This document shows, one piece after another, positions 21,476-31,973 of a DNA stretch of 64,000 bases. Every line of letters begins with the position of its first letter. Positions within the stretch are counted from its first letter, which is position 1. The notes beneath the pieces were generated by a model. The model searched no databases and was not told the origin of the DNA. It saw nothing but the letters and a program-made list of their open reading frames with translations. A program made the position numbers and the translations under genes. Where the stretch lies: the NCBI GenBank assembly GCA_002900995.3, contig CM035304.1, positions 1,719,498 to 1,783,497 on the forward strand. The letters are read 5' to 3'. Origin of the DNA: Ganoderma boninense (taxonomy: Eukaryota > Basidiomycota > Agaricomycetes > Polyporales > Polyporaceae).

Positions 21476-22117
21476 GTACGCCTGTGGTATCGGAGGATTG
21501 TCGAGCGCAGGAATGTGCGTGGACGTCTAAGTAGATGTGGTAGATAATCATTGCGGGGAACCTGTTAGGGTTAGGGTTAGTCTCGCTGCACAAAACAAAT
21601 GAAAACCGCACAAAGTCAGGCTGTCTATGCAGCAATCAAGACGTCGGGAGGAATACCCGAAAGAAGGGCGTGTCATGGAACAATTGCGTCCAAATTGAGG
21701 GTGGTTGAGAGTAGAGCAGCGGGACTCACCCATGGGGCCAGAAGTCAACCAGGTTCAATGTGTCACACATTCGAACAAGATCCTCTTCGTCAAGTCCACG
21801 GAGTACGGTATTGAACGTATGATGGGATTTGCGTCTTGGAAGTCGCTCTTCCGGCCATCCTGTGTAACCGAGAAGTCATTGAAGGCACAGGAATCGAACT
21901 AACGTCCTGAGTATGGCGCGAAGATGTCTTCCATGAAGACTTGTGAGACCAGGGTGTTATACCAGTCGAGCACCACAGGGCATGGAATGAGTAGTCGTCG
22001 CTGTTGGCGTGAAGCGGAAAGGAGCAAACGACATTGAGCATTGAAAGCGCTCGGGCTTTTTTGGGCATCTCCGCCAGTGGCAGCGCCCACGGGCGTCGAC
22101 CGCGGAGCGATGCTCAG
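21476..22117 (-). other. upstream part of duplicated block, possible additional exon
   Basis: On the minus strand an open segment ending ...GLDEEDLVRMCDTLNLVDFWPHG stops at a GTGAGT donor (21729-21724) and is conserved in copy 2 (donor at 29478). It may be an upstream exon of the F-box-like gene or part of another gene. Between it and the F-box start lies a telomere-like repeat. A joined frame could not be established. Confidence 0.35.
21564..21580 (+). repeat. interstitial telomere-like repeat, copy 1
   Basis: GTTAGGGTTAGGGTTAG, about 2.7 units of TTAGGG. Read on the minus strand with two more bases it is CTAACCCTAACCCTAACAG, which resembles an intron branch site plus acceptor. Confidence 0.8.
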
Positions 22118-22217
22118 NNNNNNNNNNNNNNNNNNNNNNNNNNNNNNNNNNNNNNNNNNNNNNNNNNNNNNNNNNNNNNNNNNNNNNNNNNNNNNNNNNN
22201 NNNNNNNNNNNNNNNNN
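22118..22217. other. assembly gap of exactly 100 N
   Basis: A run of 100 N, the conventional length for a gap of unknown size. It falls at the right edge of duplicated copy 1 and inside the 3' part of the next gene. Confidence 0.99.
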
Positions 22218-23330
22218 TGATACTCCTCGTCGCTATCATCCTGGTCGACCTGACCAAGCCCAAGCGCCTCGAGCGCTCTTTTCGATGTTCTCGCTGACGA
22301 TGCGACGTGGGGTCCATCGTCGTCGGACCGGCCGGAGAGAGCGGTGCGAGTTGTTAACGCTGGATCCGCTGGAGGTCGAGGTCTCGCTATCTCCCGCTGA
22401 ACAGCCGCCTCTGGTGAGGCAGGAGGCAAGCTTGGGGAAAGTGGATGGTCGTTCCAGAGATCCCTAGACAAACGATTAGGAACACTCTGGGACGACATAG
22501 AAAATAAAACTCACAGGCCGGCCGAGACCTGACGGGCGGGACGATGGTGACAGGCACAAGCCCGTTGTTGGTCCAAGCATTAACTGGCTTCCCGCTATCT
22601 TGTTTCTTCTTCCACTCTTGCCACTCAGGCGTGCCAACAACGGGCGCATGCTGAGGGGGGTGGAAGGGGCGGAAGTTCTGCAGAGGCAGTGGGCGACAGA
22701 GCTCGTTCTGTATGACGTCGCTATACTTCGGAATGTCGCACCAGGACGTGGCTGGGTAAGGGGAGGTGAACCTATATTCACAAGAGTTCAGCCCGGGTCA
22801 ATCTGACCGGCCGAACTAACACACAGTTTTGACCGCTTCCTCAGCCAATTGTCCAGCACATCAACGCGTTTCCAGCCTGCATGGAGTGTTAGTTACAGTG
22901 GCGAATTGAAGGGTTTTAAGAATACTCACCATTCTTCTGACGATGCGGTCTGAGCTGTACGTGCAATAATACACCTTTCGAGGACGGCATTGTCGTGTCC
23001 TTGGTATCCTTCAGAAATTCGGACCACTTGTGTAGTCCAAGGAGGACCTTGAAGTCGGAGAGCGACTCGTCGACCTCTACGATGATCGCACCCGGGGACT
23101 AAACGGATCACGATGGGTGAACACATACTGTACTCATGCAACTGCCAGGACATACCGTCGTTTGAAATAGAACGCCCGAATGTACGCCGACCCTATGCAT
23201 CCGCAATCCACTGGGCGAAGAGCTCGCGAGGCTTGTCGAGGTACATGTTGGGCCGGAAGGGGTATGGGTTGACAACGGTGAGGTACTTTGCGCCATCGTC
23301 GATCTCGGGGGTGACGGGACGTTTGGGCAT
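22218..23330 (-). CDS. unnamed family protein A (paralog of the gene at 24387), 3' end in gap
   Basis: Starts MPKRPVTPEIDDGAKYLTVV at 23330, followed by NPYP and KPRELFAQWIADA, then (after a frame break near 23200 and an intron) SPGAIIVEVDESLSDF and LLGLHKWSEFL, then NGWKRVDVLDNWLRKRSKL, then SPYPATSWCDIPKYSDVIQ with LCRPLPLQNFRPFHPP, and a low-complexity Ser/Pro-rich tail ending in SDEEY at the gap. The block order MPxRPxTP, TVVNPYP, F-A-x-W-I-A, I-I-x-E-V and LCRPL matches the gene at 24387, so the two are paralogs transcribed away from each other. At least two one-base frame breaks are needed, so it is either decayed or mis-sequenced. I do not recognise the family. Confidence 0.6.
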
Positions 23331-24386
23331 GTTCTCGACGCGTTTTCACGCGTTGACGATGCGCTGCACGTCCGAGAGACCGCCCAGAATGCGGGGAGGA
23401 ACGACGAGGGGACAACGAGGACGACGATGAGGAAGCGGACGATAAAGTGCGTTTGATTGACTGATAATGATAGAAGCCAGATAGAACTCGATAGAAGGCC
23501 AGTTAATGATGGCTTAATCGGCTAGACTAGTAGTTCCCAGCAAGGCTATTTGTGGGATAATAGATGCAGAATAAGGAAGAGCCTTCTGACCTCTGAAGTT
23601 AAGCCATTTCCACCTCTTGTTACCCTCATTTGCTCCTCAGCTGTACGCATACAGTCTCGAATATCACCGCTGTAAACTCGCCCAAGCAATTCGAACTTTG
23701 GTTTGCATCAAGGTGCACGCCACATATCCACCGCAGTGTCACTACGGTCAAATACGCTCTAAGATGGCAGGCCAGGTTCCCATCCCGATGGACACATATC
23801 GTTCCCAATACCGACGAGCTGCGCACTCTTGGATGCGTAAGGATACGAACGAAAGAGGTATGTTGTTGTCTGCAGTGCTCAATCTCGGACTGTCACCCAA
23901 CCTGTAAATGCTCTCGCTGATCGCCTGCAGGAAGCTGCCAAAGGAGTGCATTGGTAATGCGCCAGCTTCTTGCAGCTTGCAGCAGCATCCGATACTGCAG
24001 GATACGTCCGTGCGAAGAACGATAAACAAGCAGCTGTATGCACCGGTGCCGGCTGAAGTTGTGATAGGAATAATGGCCCGCAGTGGCCTGGTGGACAAGA
24101 TCTTTATTGTGACCGCCGGTCGAGGTTATCTTTGTCCTTAGGCCTTCATGATGCCCGGCCATGACGAATCAAGGCTTCTGCTCTTCTTTTCCTTGTCTGT
24201 GCTTTAATTTCGATCCTCCTTTGCTGCAGGCTTTGCGCTTGTCTTCGCCCCTGCCACGCGGGAACGGCGCGGTCACCACAGCACAAGGCCGCAGGCTGCA
24301 TTGTGTCCCGCATATATGAGCCAGTTTCAGTGCATCACCGGGTGCCTGCCTCGATCTCACTCAACTCTCGTTGAGCTCCTTCTGCA
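23331..24386. other. divergent intergenic region, about 1.05 kb
   Basis: Lies between the divergent starts of the two paralogs. Short open stretches exist on both strands but none has conserved sequence. A TATATA element at about 24312-24318 sits some 70 bp before the plus-strand start and could be its core promoter. Confidence 0.45.
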
Positions 24387-26167
24387 ATGCCCCAACGCCC
24401 GCCGACCCCGCCGCCCCCGGACGACACTTTCTTCTTCACGGTTGTGAACCCTTACCCCGAACAGCCCTATCAAAGCAGCCAGGGCAGGAAGGTCTTCGCT
24501 CGGTGGATTGCTGCCATCGTCGGGCAGCAGAGATTGTATGCATTTTACTACAGGCCAAAGGTGCGTACCGTATATCCCTCGTCTTTGTTCTCGTCGCTGA
24601 ACGACCTACCGCAACGCGTAAGTCCCCGAGCATGGTCATAATTGAAGTCTCGAAAGACGACTTCACCGATCTCAATTTCCGTCGGCTCCTCGGTGCCCAT
24701 CGCTGGGACGCCATGCTCAAGACCACGGACAATGTTAAGGACGAGGTGTCCAGCATATTCCCGTGTACGCTGAGCACGCCACGGTCTCTTCAGAAGGAGT
24801 GCTGGCAGAAGGTCGACGTTGAGGCGTCGTGGTTCCACAAGTGGTCTCCTGAGGAAGATGGGTGCGTGCAGAGTTATCCTCTTCGCGTCCAGTCCTTGAG
24901 TGGGAGAGCGCTAACGTGGATTGAATCCTACCGCAGCGACATCGTCTATCCTTACCCCTTGCCGGTCTTCTGCCTCCCGCCGGCGGAGGATGTCATGAGG
25001 AACCCCCTTTGTCGCCCGCTCCGGGAGGGTCTATTTGACGGCAGTATGAAGACTATCTACGCCGCGCAGCCATCTGCCAGAGTCCCTCTTCCTTACCGCA
25101 GCACCAGCTTCCCTGTGTTCGACCCATCCGATGACGACGACTTCGATTCGGACGACGACTCCTCTCGGGACGGACTACTCCCCACGCCATTCGGTATCAC
25201 CCCGCCCGGACTCGCCCCACTCCCATCCACAGTCTCCTCGACCCCCTTCGTCCCCGCCATCCACGGCGCGGACGCCCCGAAGAGCGACAGCGTCAAAGCC
25301 ATCCCGGGTCCCGGGTCCGACGCAGACACCGACGGCGAGACACCGTGGGCGGGGTACGGCGAGATCGACGCGCCGCCGCCCCCAGGCCAGTGCAAGGTCC
25401 ACGGGTACATGTGCTCGAGCGGGATCTGTCGCCAACAAGGCCTGCGCAAGCGCGACGCGCTCAACGAGGAGCGCATCCAGAAACGCCTCCAGGAGCGCAA
25501 TGAATGGAACATGAAGCGCGAGGCGAGGCAGGGGCAGCGCAACTGGGGGGCGAGGAGGAGAGGCTCGGGCTCGGGCGGGAGTGGCGGCGAGGCGCGGCGC
25601 GATGCCCCTTCGTGGACGACGAGGGGCAAGGACGGGCGACGCGCGCATGGCGCGTTCTCTTCGAGCGCGGGAGCTGATTCGATTGCGAAGCCGATGGCTC
25701 CGCCGCGCCCGCCCCACCTACGCAAGAAGACGGAGGCGGCGTCGTCTTCGCCTGTCGCACGGGCGGCTGCGGCCTCGCCGCCTGCTCCATCTTCGCCCTC
25801 AGACTCGGACGGGCGTTCCAACAACAACGGACAGTCTGTTGCTGACGTCACCTCAAGGACGACCAACGTTTGGGGCCGTGGGTCCTCTGCGAAAGGCGCC
25901 TTCCGCCAAGATGAGGAAGCATCGCGTTCGTCTTCGGTAACAGACTCGACAGCTGAGGGGCAGAGCGCCTCGAAGCCGCGGTGGGCGGACATGTTGGATG
26001 ACGATGATGATAATGATGATGACGACGACGATGATGGGCGGGATGAATTTGACTATCTGCCGCGTGGGGCAATCGTCAGCGAGCTCCCGGGGGCGATGTA
26101 CAGGGAGGACGGCGCAGACACCGAGTCGGTGTTCAGCGGCTGGGACGAGAATCCGGAGCCGTTTTGA
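24387..26167 (+). CDS. unnamed family protein B, 547 residues
   Basis: Three exons (24387-24560, 24623-24861, 24937-26167) join in frame. The conserved N-terminal third has PDDTFFFTVVNPYPEQP, KVFARWIAAIVG, YAFYYRPK, SPSMVIIEVSKDDF and LLGAHRWDAML, then YPYPLPVFCLPPAEDV and NPLCRPLREGLFDG. The middle carries a Cys/His cluster, GQCKVHGYMCSSGICRQQ, that could bind a metal, and the C-terminal half is Ser/Gly/Arg-rich and disordered with an Asp run (about 25995-26035) before a final FDYLPRGAIVSELPGAMY. It shares the N-terminal layout with the minus-strand gene at 23330. No signal peptide or membrane segment. Function unknown. Confidence 0.78.
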
Positions 26168-26376
26168 GCGTCGCAGGGGAGCCCTCTTCAATATTGACGT
26201 GAACGTTTTGCACAAATCTAACCCAATGCTGGGTGTCAGTATCGAGTATACGCGACCTTCTGTACCAAATGCATTTAAACCTGTCCTGTTAGTCACCTTG
26301 AACGTGGATGATGCCGAAGTTGTTTGTTTGTGATGTTGACACCAAAATAACAATCCATTGAGCAAATCGCGGACTG

Positions 26377-26729
26377 CTATCCTGTGTCAACCCCGTGCTG
26401 CTTGAGCCATCGACGAGTCACGTTTGGTAGCGGGCACGCGGTTGACTCGCCCCTGCCGTCTGTTCGCTTGTACATCTCCCAGCAGCATTTGTACAGCTTG
26501 AGAACGTAGTCGTCGCACTTTTCCGGCCGATATGTGTTCTTGCCTAAGCACGCCTGTAGTGAACAAGCTATAAAAGCGAGAGGTGGGTTTCCGTTAGTGT
26601 CGTTAGGATCATCCTGTGAAGTTCGGAATTGGCACCTTCCGCCTGGCACGGAGGATCCTTGTTCTTCTGTCGTATGATGAGAACATGAGCTACCTGTCGC
26701 ACCAATGGAGAAAACCTTACAGAGGACAT
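26377..26729 (-). CDS. CMC4: Cmc4-like mitochondrial intermembrane-space twin-CX9C-type protein
   Basis: Three exons (26729-26721, 26666-26636, 26567-26377) give 76 residues: MSSKNKDPPCQAEACSLQAC and onwards. The spacing of cysteines, P-C-x3-A-C-x3-A-C-L ... PEKC ... LYKCC ... STACPLP, matches fungal Cmc4, a coiled-coil-helix protein imported into the mitochondrial intermembrane space and oxidised by Mia40. The first coding exon is only 9 nt (ATG plus two codons) and the second 31 nt; both introns (26667-26720, 26568-26635) have good GT-AG ends and the joined protein has the expected size and no extra residues, which supports the model. The gene sits between the paralog at 24387 (convergent) and duplicated copy 2. 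Confidence 0.88.
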
Positions 26730-27110
26730 GTTATACACCGGTGAGAGCGTGACTGGGTTAATTAGTCGAACTTATCGAAGAGGCTGGTGATGTCAAGTTG
26801 GACTCCGTTGAACTCCTCTCGTCGGAGCCATTGCGTCATCATGGGCGCTTGACTTTCCTAAAGGGATTTTGCTTTTGTTGGGACCACGGTGCCATCGTCT
26901 TGCGTTCTCCCACTTACTAAACTTGTCCTCAGTTAGCGGCGCTCAGATGCCCACCAGTACTGTCAAGCGGCCACGTAAGTAGGTCCAGGAATATGTTGCT
27001 ACTCAAAAACATCGATCTCACATCCTCAGGCTTTTGGCGAAAGGAATTTGCTTTCTGTCTTCCGTACCACTAGCGATGGCATGGAGTCACTGGTCAATTA
27101 TGCAGTTGAA
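26730..27110. other. intergenic; start of duplicated block copy 2
   Basis: From about 26890 the sequence matches 19158-19368. No gene or RNA is seen. Confidence 0.5.
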
Positions 27111-29226
27111 CTACGACAAATCCATAACCACGTCTGTGTCCGGAAAGAGTGAAAACGCCGCGATCTGCTGCTCCACAGACCGCCAGAACTCTCTTGTCGC
27201 CAACCCCTCATACCTTCCGTCCTCTTCAGCAGCATCGTCCATCTCCATCGGTGCCGGAGCAGCATCCGCTGCAGCGGGGGCTGCCTGAGGTTCAGGCTCA
27301 GGCACAGGCTGCGGTGCTTCTTCTGCCGCATCGCCATCTTCTTGCTCGTCCATCGCCTCATCCTCATCCTCATCCTCGCCCTCGCCCTCCGCTCCCCCCT
27401 GCCCATCTGCCTCCCCTTCATGGTCCAGCTCAGGCTCAGGATCAGGCACGGGCGGGCTCGGCTTCATCCACGCGTCGACCCTCTCCAGCTCCGGAAAGAC
27501 CCTCACCAGGTTCCTCGCCAGCCGCCCCACGCACGCCTCGTCCTCGTCCATGTACGAGTCCAGCAAACTCACCGTCCTCATCTTCACGTTCACGTTCGTC
27601 GGCACCGCGCCGTCAAGGTCGTCCGAGAACGCGTCGATCGCGACACGGAGCGACTCCAGCCTTGGGGCGGCCCCGACGACCTGCGCGAGCCCCGCGAACG
27701 TCAGCGGGGCGTCCCGGCCCGCGGCCCAGCCGTGCCCCACCCCGATAGACAGCTGCTCGAGCGCAGGCCACGACGGGAGGAGCGCGGCGAGCCCTGCGCC
27801 GTCGAGCGCGTACCGCGCGGAGAGATCGAGCGCGAGCGAGCGGAGGCCCGCGAACGCCGTCAGCGGGAACAGCGCGTCCGCGGTGATCGTGCACGCCTCT
27901 CTGTCGGGGGTCGCGTCTGTCGCCTCGCCCTTGTCGGAGAGCGAGAACGCGGTGAGGGTCGACGGGGAGCAGTATGCGGCGAGCGTGGCGAGGAGGTCGG
28001 GGATGAGGGCGGGTGAGGGGCGCTGTGTCGCGTTCACGGCGAGCCGCTGCAGCCTGCACGCGGCTCCAGCGCCCCAGGTGAGGAAGAACGGCGCGGCGTG
28101 GTCGAGCGAGAGCACATCGAGCGTCAGATCCACAAGGGCGGGGAACGGGCCCCCGGGGGCTACGACGCTGGTGAGCCACGCGCAGTCGGCGCTGGGGAGG
28201 TACACGCGGGTCTTGCGGAGCGTCGGGATGCCGGCGAGGTGCTCGAGATCACCGTCCTCCCAGGCTTGGAGGTCGATGGAGAACGTAAGGAGGTGTGTCG
28301 CGGCGCGAAGGAACCCGGTGATCGCCTTGCCGTACCATTTGTCGAACTCGCGCGGCGTCACGGCTTCGAAGTCTCGGAAGCTCGGGCATTGCTCCTGGAT
28401 GGCCTTGAGCGTGTTATTTGAGGAAGATGTCGTCGTCGAACGACGGTGGACGAACGTTGGGATCCGGGGGCGGAGATCCAGGTGCGGGCGGTGGCGGCGG
28501 CGGCGGAGGGGGTGGCGGCGGAGCGCCAGGCGGAGGAGGAGGTGGGGGAGGAGGAGGAGGCGGAGGAATAGGGTCTAAGCGACCTCCAGTTTCTTCCGAG
28601 AAGTCTGTGAAGTCGAACGACAGACTGATGAGAGGGTTGTTTAGCATGATGTAGACGTGAAGATGGGTCTCCCATCGAAACTCTTGAGATGTCCAGTGGA
28701 TGCGCCGGACGTTGGGAAACAACTCAGGCGGGAAGCGGACAGTACAAAGTGCCGTGAACGTGAGCATGGGGACTTCATGCTTCCGCCATCGCAGAGCCTG
28801 ACGGGAGCAGGAAGGAAGATGTGGATCAAATCCAAGCTCTCTGATTTTGGCGGAATAGTGATTGAAACGCGGCCAGTCCTTCGGTACAATTACACGGGTA
28901 TTCTTCTGAGGGGGGTCTCAACCTTGAGAGACGAGGAATGCATGAGCGGACGAACTCACTATAAGTAGCTGCCTCCGTCCATCCAGTCCCCTGTAATCTC
29001 CTTGGTACACCTCCCAAGCATCTTCAGGAAGGGTCTTAATTAAATTGAAAAGGTTGAGCTGGCGTCGCCACAGTTGGTCTAGAGCTGGTTCAAGGAATGC
29101 CCGGCAGGTCAGCGCGAGCGAAAGAACATTTCCCAAATCTAGTGGGGTATCATAGTCGTTCCTTCCCCAATACGCATACGCCGCTACTGAGGATATTACC
29201 TCGGGACTGCGCAAGGCCCGATACAT
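27111..29226 (-). CDS. F-box-like/LRR protein, copy 2 (one frameshift)
   Basis: Exon 1 (29226-28960) encodes MYRALRSPEVISSVAAYAYW and VLSLALTCRAFLEPALDQLW, an F-box-like start; the intron is 28906-28959; exon 2 runs from 28905. It continues with KNTRVIVPKDWPRF, a leucine-containing region, a proline-rich linker, a long LRR-like C-terminal domain and an acidic tail ending VVMDLS. A single extra T at about 28414-28417 (GTGTTATTTG, where copy 1 has GTGTATTTG) puts a stop after DDDIFLK; removing it would restore one frame of about 690 residues. Basidiomycete F-box/LRR proteins are presumed SCF substrate receptors; nothing here identifies a substrate. The frameshift may be a sequencing error. Confidence 0.72.
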
Positions 29227-30465
29227 GTACGCCTGTGGTATCGGAGGATTGTCGAGCGCAGGAATGTGCGTGGACGTCTAAGTAGATGCGGTAGATAATC
29301 ATTGCGGGGAACCTGTTAGGGTTAGGGTTAGTCTCGTCGCACAAAACAACTGAAGACCGCACAAAGTCAGGTTGTCTATCGGTAATCAAGACGTCGGGGG
29401 GATACCCGAAAGAAGGGCTTGTCATGGAACAATTGCGTCCAAATTGAGGGTGGTTGAGAGTAGAGCAGCGGAACTCACCCATGCGGCCAGAAGTCAACCA
29501 GGTTCAATGTGTCACACATTCGAACAAGATCCTCTTCGTCAAGTCCGCGGAGTACGGTATTGAACGTATGATGGGATTTGCGTCTTGGAAGTCGCTCCTC
29601 CGGCCATCCTGTGTAACCGAGAAGTCATTGAAGACACAGGAATCGAACTAAGGTCCTGAGTATGGCGCGAAGATGTCTTCCATGAAGCCTTGTGAGACCA
29701 GGATGCTATACCAGTCGAGCATCGCAGGGCATGGAATGAGTAGTCGTCGCTGTTGGCGTGAAGTGGAAAGGAGCAGCGGCATTGAGCATGGAGAAAGCGC
29801 CTTGAAAGCGCTCGGGCCTTTTTTGGCATCTCCGCCAGGCTCAGGCGAGCTCAGGCGGTAGCGCCCACCGGCGTCGACCGCGGAGCGATGCTTATCCTGG
29901 ACCACCACATCGACTTCCTCCCTCTTTGCTTGCGATAGACCATGTACAGTACCCCTCAGCTGGGGGTCCTTTGGAGATGCATTTTGTCAACCACATCTCA
30001 TCAATGCTGCATCTGAACAGCCAGATGGTGTTAGTTCCATCCGACTCATGACGACATGTACACAGGTCCTACAGCACGTATGTAGAGTGAACTTAGGTGG
30101 GTGAATTTGGTGCGCTACATTTTTCGGAACTGATCGCAGCAAACTCTTCTAGAATCTCCATGAGGCTATGTCCTTGTATTTTGCCTCGCCGTTCTGAGTC
30201 CGGCGCTCAAGAACAAGGGTCCCGACCTCCCGAGCCAGGATGGTCCCAGGAATAGTAAGTGTCCCATTTATCCTATATATTTCGAGATATTGGGAACGAG
30301 ACAATGGCTCCACGTCAGGTCCCTGGAAACACTTGTATTCTTCCAAAGCAACCGGCACCGAGGCGCTCCATCCCCCTCCTCGTGGTCCGTGGTTGAAGTA
30401 CGACTCCTGCTGACGCGAATCCCTCTGGGACCTTTCTCTGTACCACCACCCGCCTATTGCACGCC
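29227..30465. other. intergenic, about 1.2 kb, right part of duplicated block
   Basis: Up to about 29900 this matches the flank of copy 1, including the open segment ending WPHG at the 29478 donor. From 29900 to 30465 the sequence is unique. A 69-codon open stretch on the minus strand (30149-30358) has protein-like composition but no family I recognise. No RNA gene was seen. Confidence 0.45.
29315..29331 (+). repeat. interstitial telomere-like repeat, copy 2
   Basis: GTTAGGGTTAGGGTTAG, identical to the copy at 21564-21580 and in the same position relative to the F-box-like gene. Confidence 0.8.
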
Positions 30466-31780
30466 ATGTCTAGGACGGCAACCACAACCACCCTCCGGCG
30501 CAAACGCGACATTTCCGCGCCGCAAGACGAGCCCTCCTTCGCGGATGTGGTCTACGTCCTCACCACCCCTCCCCCGGACGCGGTCACGGACGCGCAGAAG
30601 ACCTGGCAGCTCAGCTCCCGTATTCCTCACTACGTCACCCTCTTCGCATACACCCTCTCCCACCCTCAACAGTTCGCGTCGTGGGTCAACGACACCTTGC
30701 GGATCAGCAAGACCATTGAAGACGCGAAGCACCGGAAAGTGCGGCGGCGGTGGGCGAACACGGCGAAAGATAAGACAGTGTACGCGTTTTCTGTTGCCAT
30801 TCCGTTTCTGTTTGCACCCCAGGGTCCGGAGGCGCGTGCAAGAGAGGCGGTCGAGCAGCCCATACCTGTGTATGGCCCACCAGAAGACGAGTGAGTCCTT
30901 GGTCAACTTCCCTTCGGCGTCTTTCGCGTCCTGAGCCGCGTTCTATTCAGCATGATACGCATCAAGTGGTACCCCAACCTCGAGGCCACGAAGCGTTGGC
31001 CGGAAGATATCGGGCAGCTTTGGGTGGATGTGCCCCTGGATCGTGACGGGTCTCTCGACCTCCTGTTTGTGCAGGCGCTTTGGGGGATGCAGAATTGCTA
31101 CGTACGTGCCACGCTTGATAGTTCGTATTCACTCGGGAGCTTCATGTCTCTGTAAATCAGGTCATCGACCCCAACCGCCGCAAAGCAGTCCTCTCTCGGC
31201 GCCCCGTCGAGAAGCTCAGCCCGCTCGCGATCAACATCCTGCTTGCGGATGGCCATAAAGTCATCGGGGTTGTTGGTTCGTCTTTCACCCCTGAGAAGTC
31301 AATTGTCTAAATTTCTCTGACATTCCCGTTTTGGATGCAGAGCGCCCCTCGGAACATCTCCAAATCGCCCGGGAGTACCGTGCCCACGTGAAGGATCAAG
31401 CCCGTCTGTGCCTTGGCGAAGCCGTCCCTCGTTTCCTTTGGCAGACACTGACGCTACTCGCCACCATCGCCTTCAACCTCGCCACCAGCATGCCGTACTT
31501 CCTCTGGTTCCTGCTGTGCTCATCGCCCTACATCATCTTCCATACTCTGGAGCTCGTCTTCCTCTTCGCATTCGCGATCGGCACTGTCGTCATGAGGGAC
31601 CTCGAGGATCTAGGATACACTGTGCAGGACTACCTGGAGCCTCATGCGTGTGAATTCTTCACCACGGCGCGTGAGTGGCTGGTCGCAGGACTCGAGGCGG
31701 TGTTCTTGACCGAGGAAGAGATCCATCGGCGCACAATGCAGAGGGAGGGCTCTGAGATGTCCGACGCATCTGAAGAGTAA
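30466..31780 (+). CDS. uncharacterised membrane protein, 376 residues
   Basis: Four exons (30466-30890, 30951-31101, 31161-31275, 31341-31780) join in frame; introns are 59-65 bp. The N-terminal two thirds are soluble, with PSFADVVYVLTTPPPD, HYVTLFAYTLSHPQQF, TVYAFSVAIPFLFAPQGPEA and MIRIKWYPNLEATKRWPEDI. The C-terminal part has hydrophobic segments LWQTLTLLATIAFNLATSM and FLWFLLCSSPYIIFHTLELV leading to FLFAFAIGTVVMRDL, then a short acidic tail ending DASEE. This suggests two or three membrane passes with the long N-terminal domain on one side. No family was recognised. Confidence 0.75.
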
Positions 31781-31973
31781 AGAAGGGACCACGACGGTGC
31801 CGATGAAGACAAACTGCTGGAGTGTAAGATATGCTTGGTCGATATATGCTGCCCCCTCTCGTTTTATGCTCTGCTGTGTATGCCTTCACCATGCTTTTCA
31901 TTATGCTGCTAACAATGCTATGACTTTCACCCTCTGATCCCTCTAAGGCATAGTGCAATTCTCACGTCTTGGT

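Larger units (their letters stand above)
19158..22117. repeat. duplicated block, copy 1
   Basis: Nearly identical to 26890-29900 in the same orientation, including the non-coding flanks of the F-box-like gene (for example the shared TCTTGCGTTCTCCC start and CAAGCGGCC...TAG...GTCCAGG). It starts shortly after the Harbinger insertion and ends in the N gap. Copy 1 differs from copy 2 by substitutions and by many single-base indels, several of them in homopolymers. Confidence 0.88.
26890..29900. repeat. duplicated block, copy 2
   Basis: Direct-orientation partner of 19158-22117, about 3 kb, separated by 4.8 kb. It contains the better preserved F-box-like gene, the same telomere-like repeat and the same upstream open segment. 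Confidence 0.88.

Noticed and set aside
23860..24140. Hydrophobin-like cysteine pattern on the minus strand
   Set aside because: A CSIGCCC string is present but the eight-cysteine spacing, signal peptide and a joined frame are missing.
21564..29331. Chromosome end or internalised telomere
   Set aside because: Each TTAGGG tract has fewer than three units, and the two in the duplicated block are copies of one another with genes on both sides.
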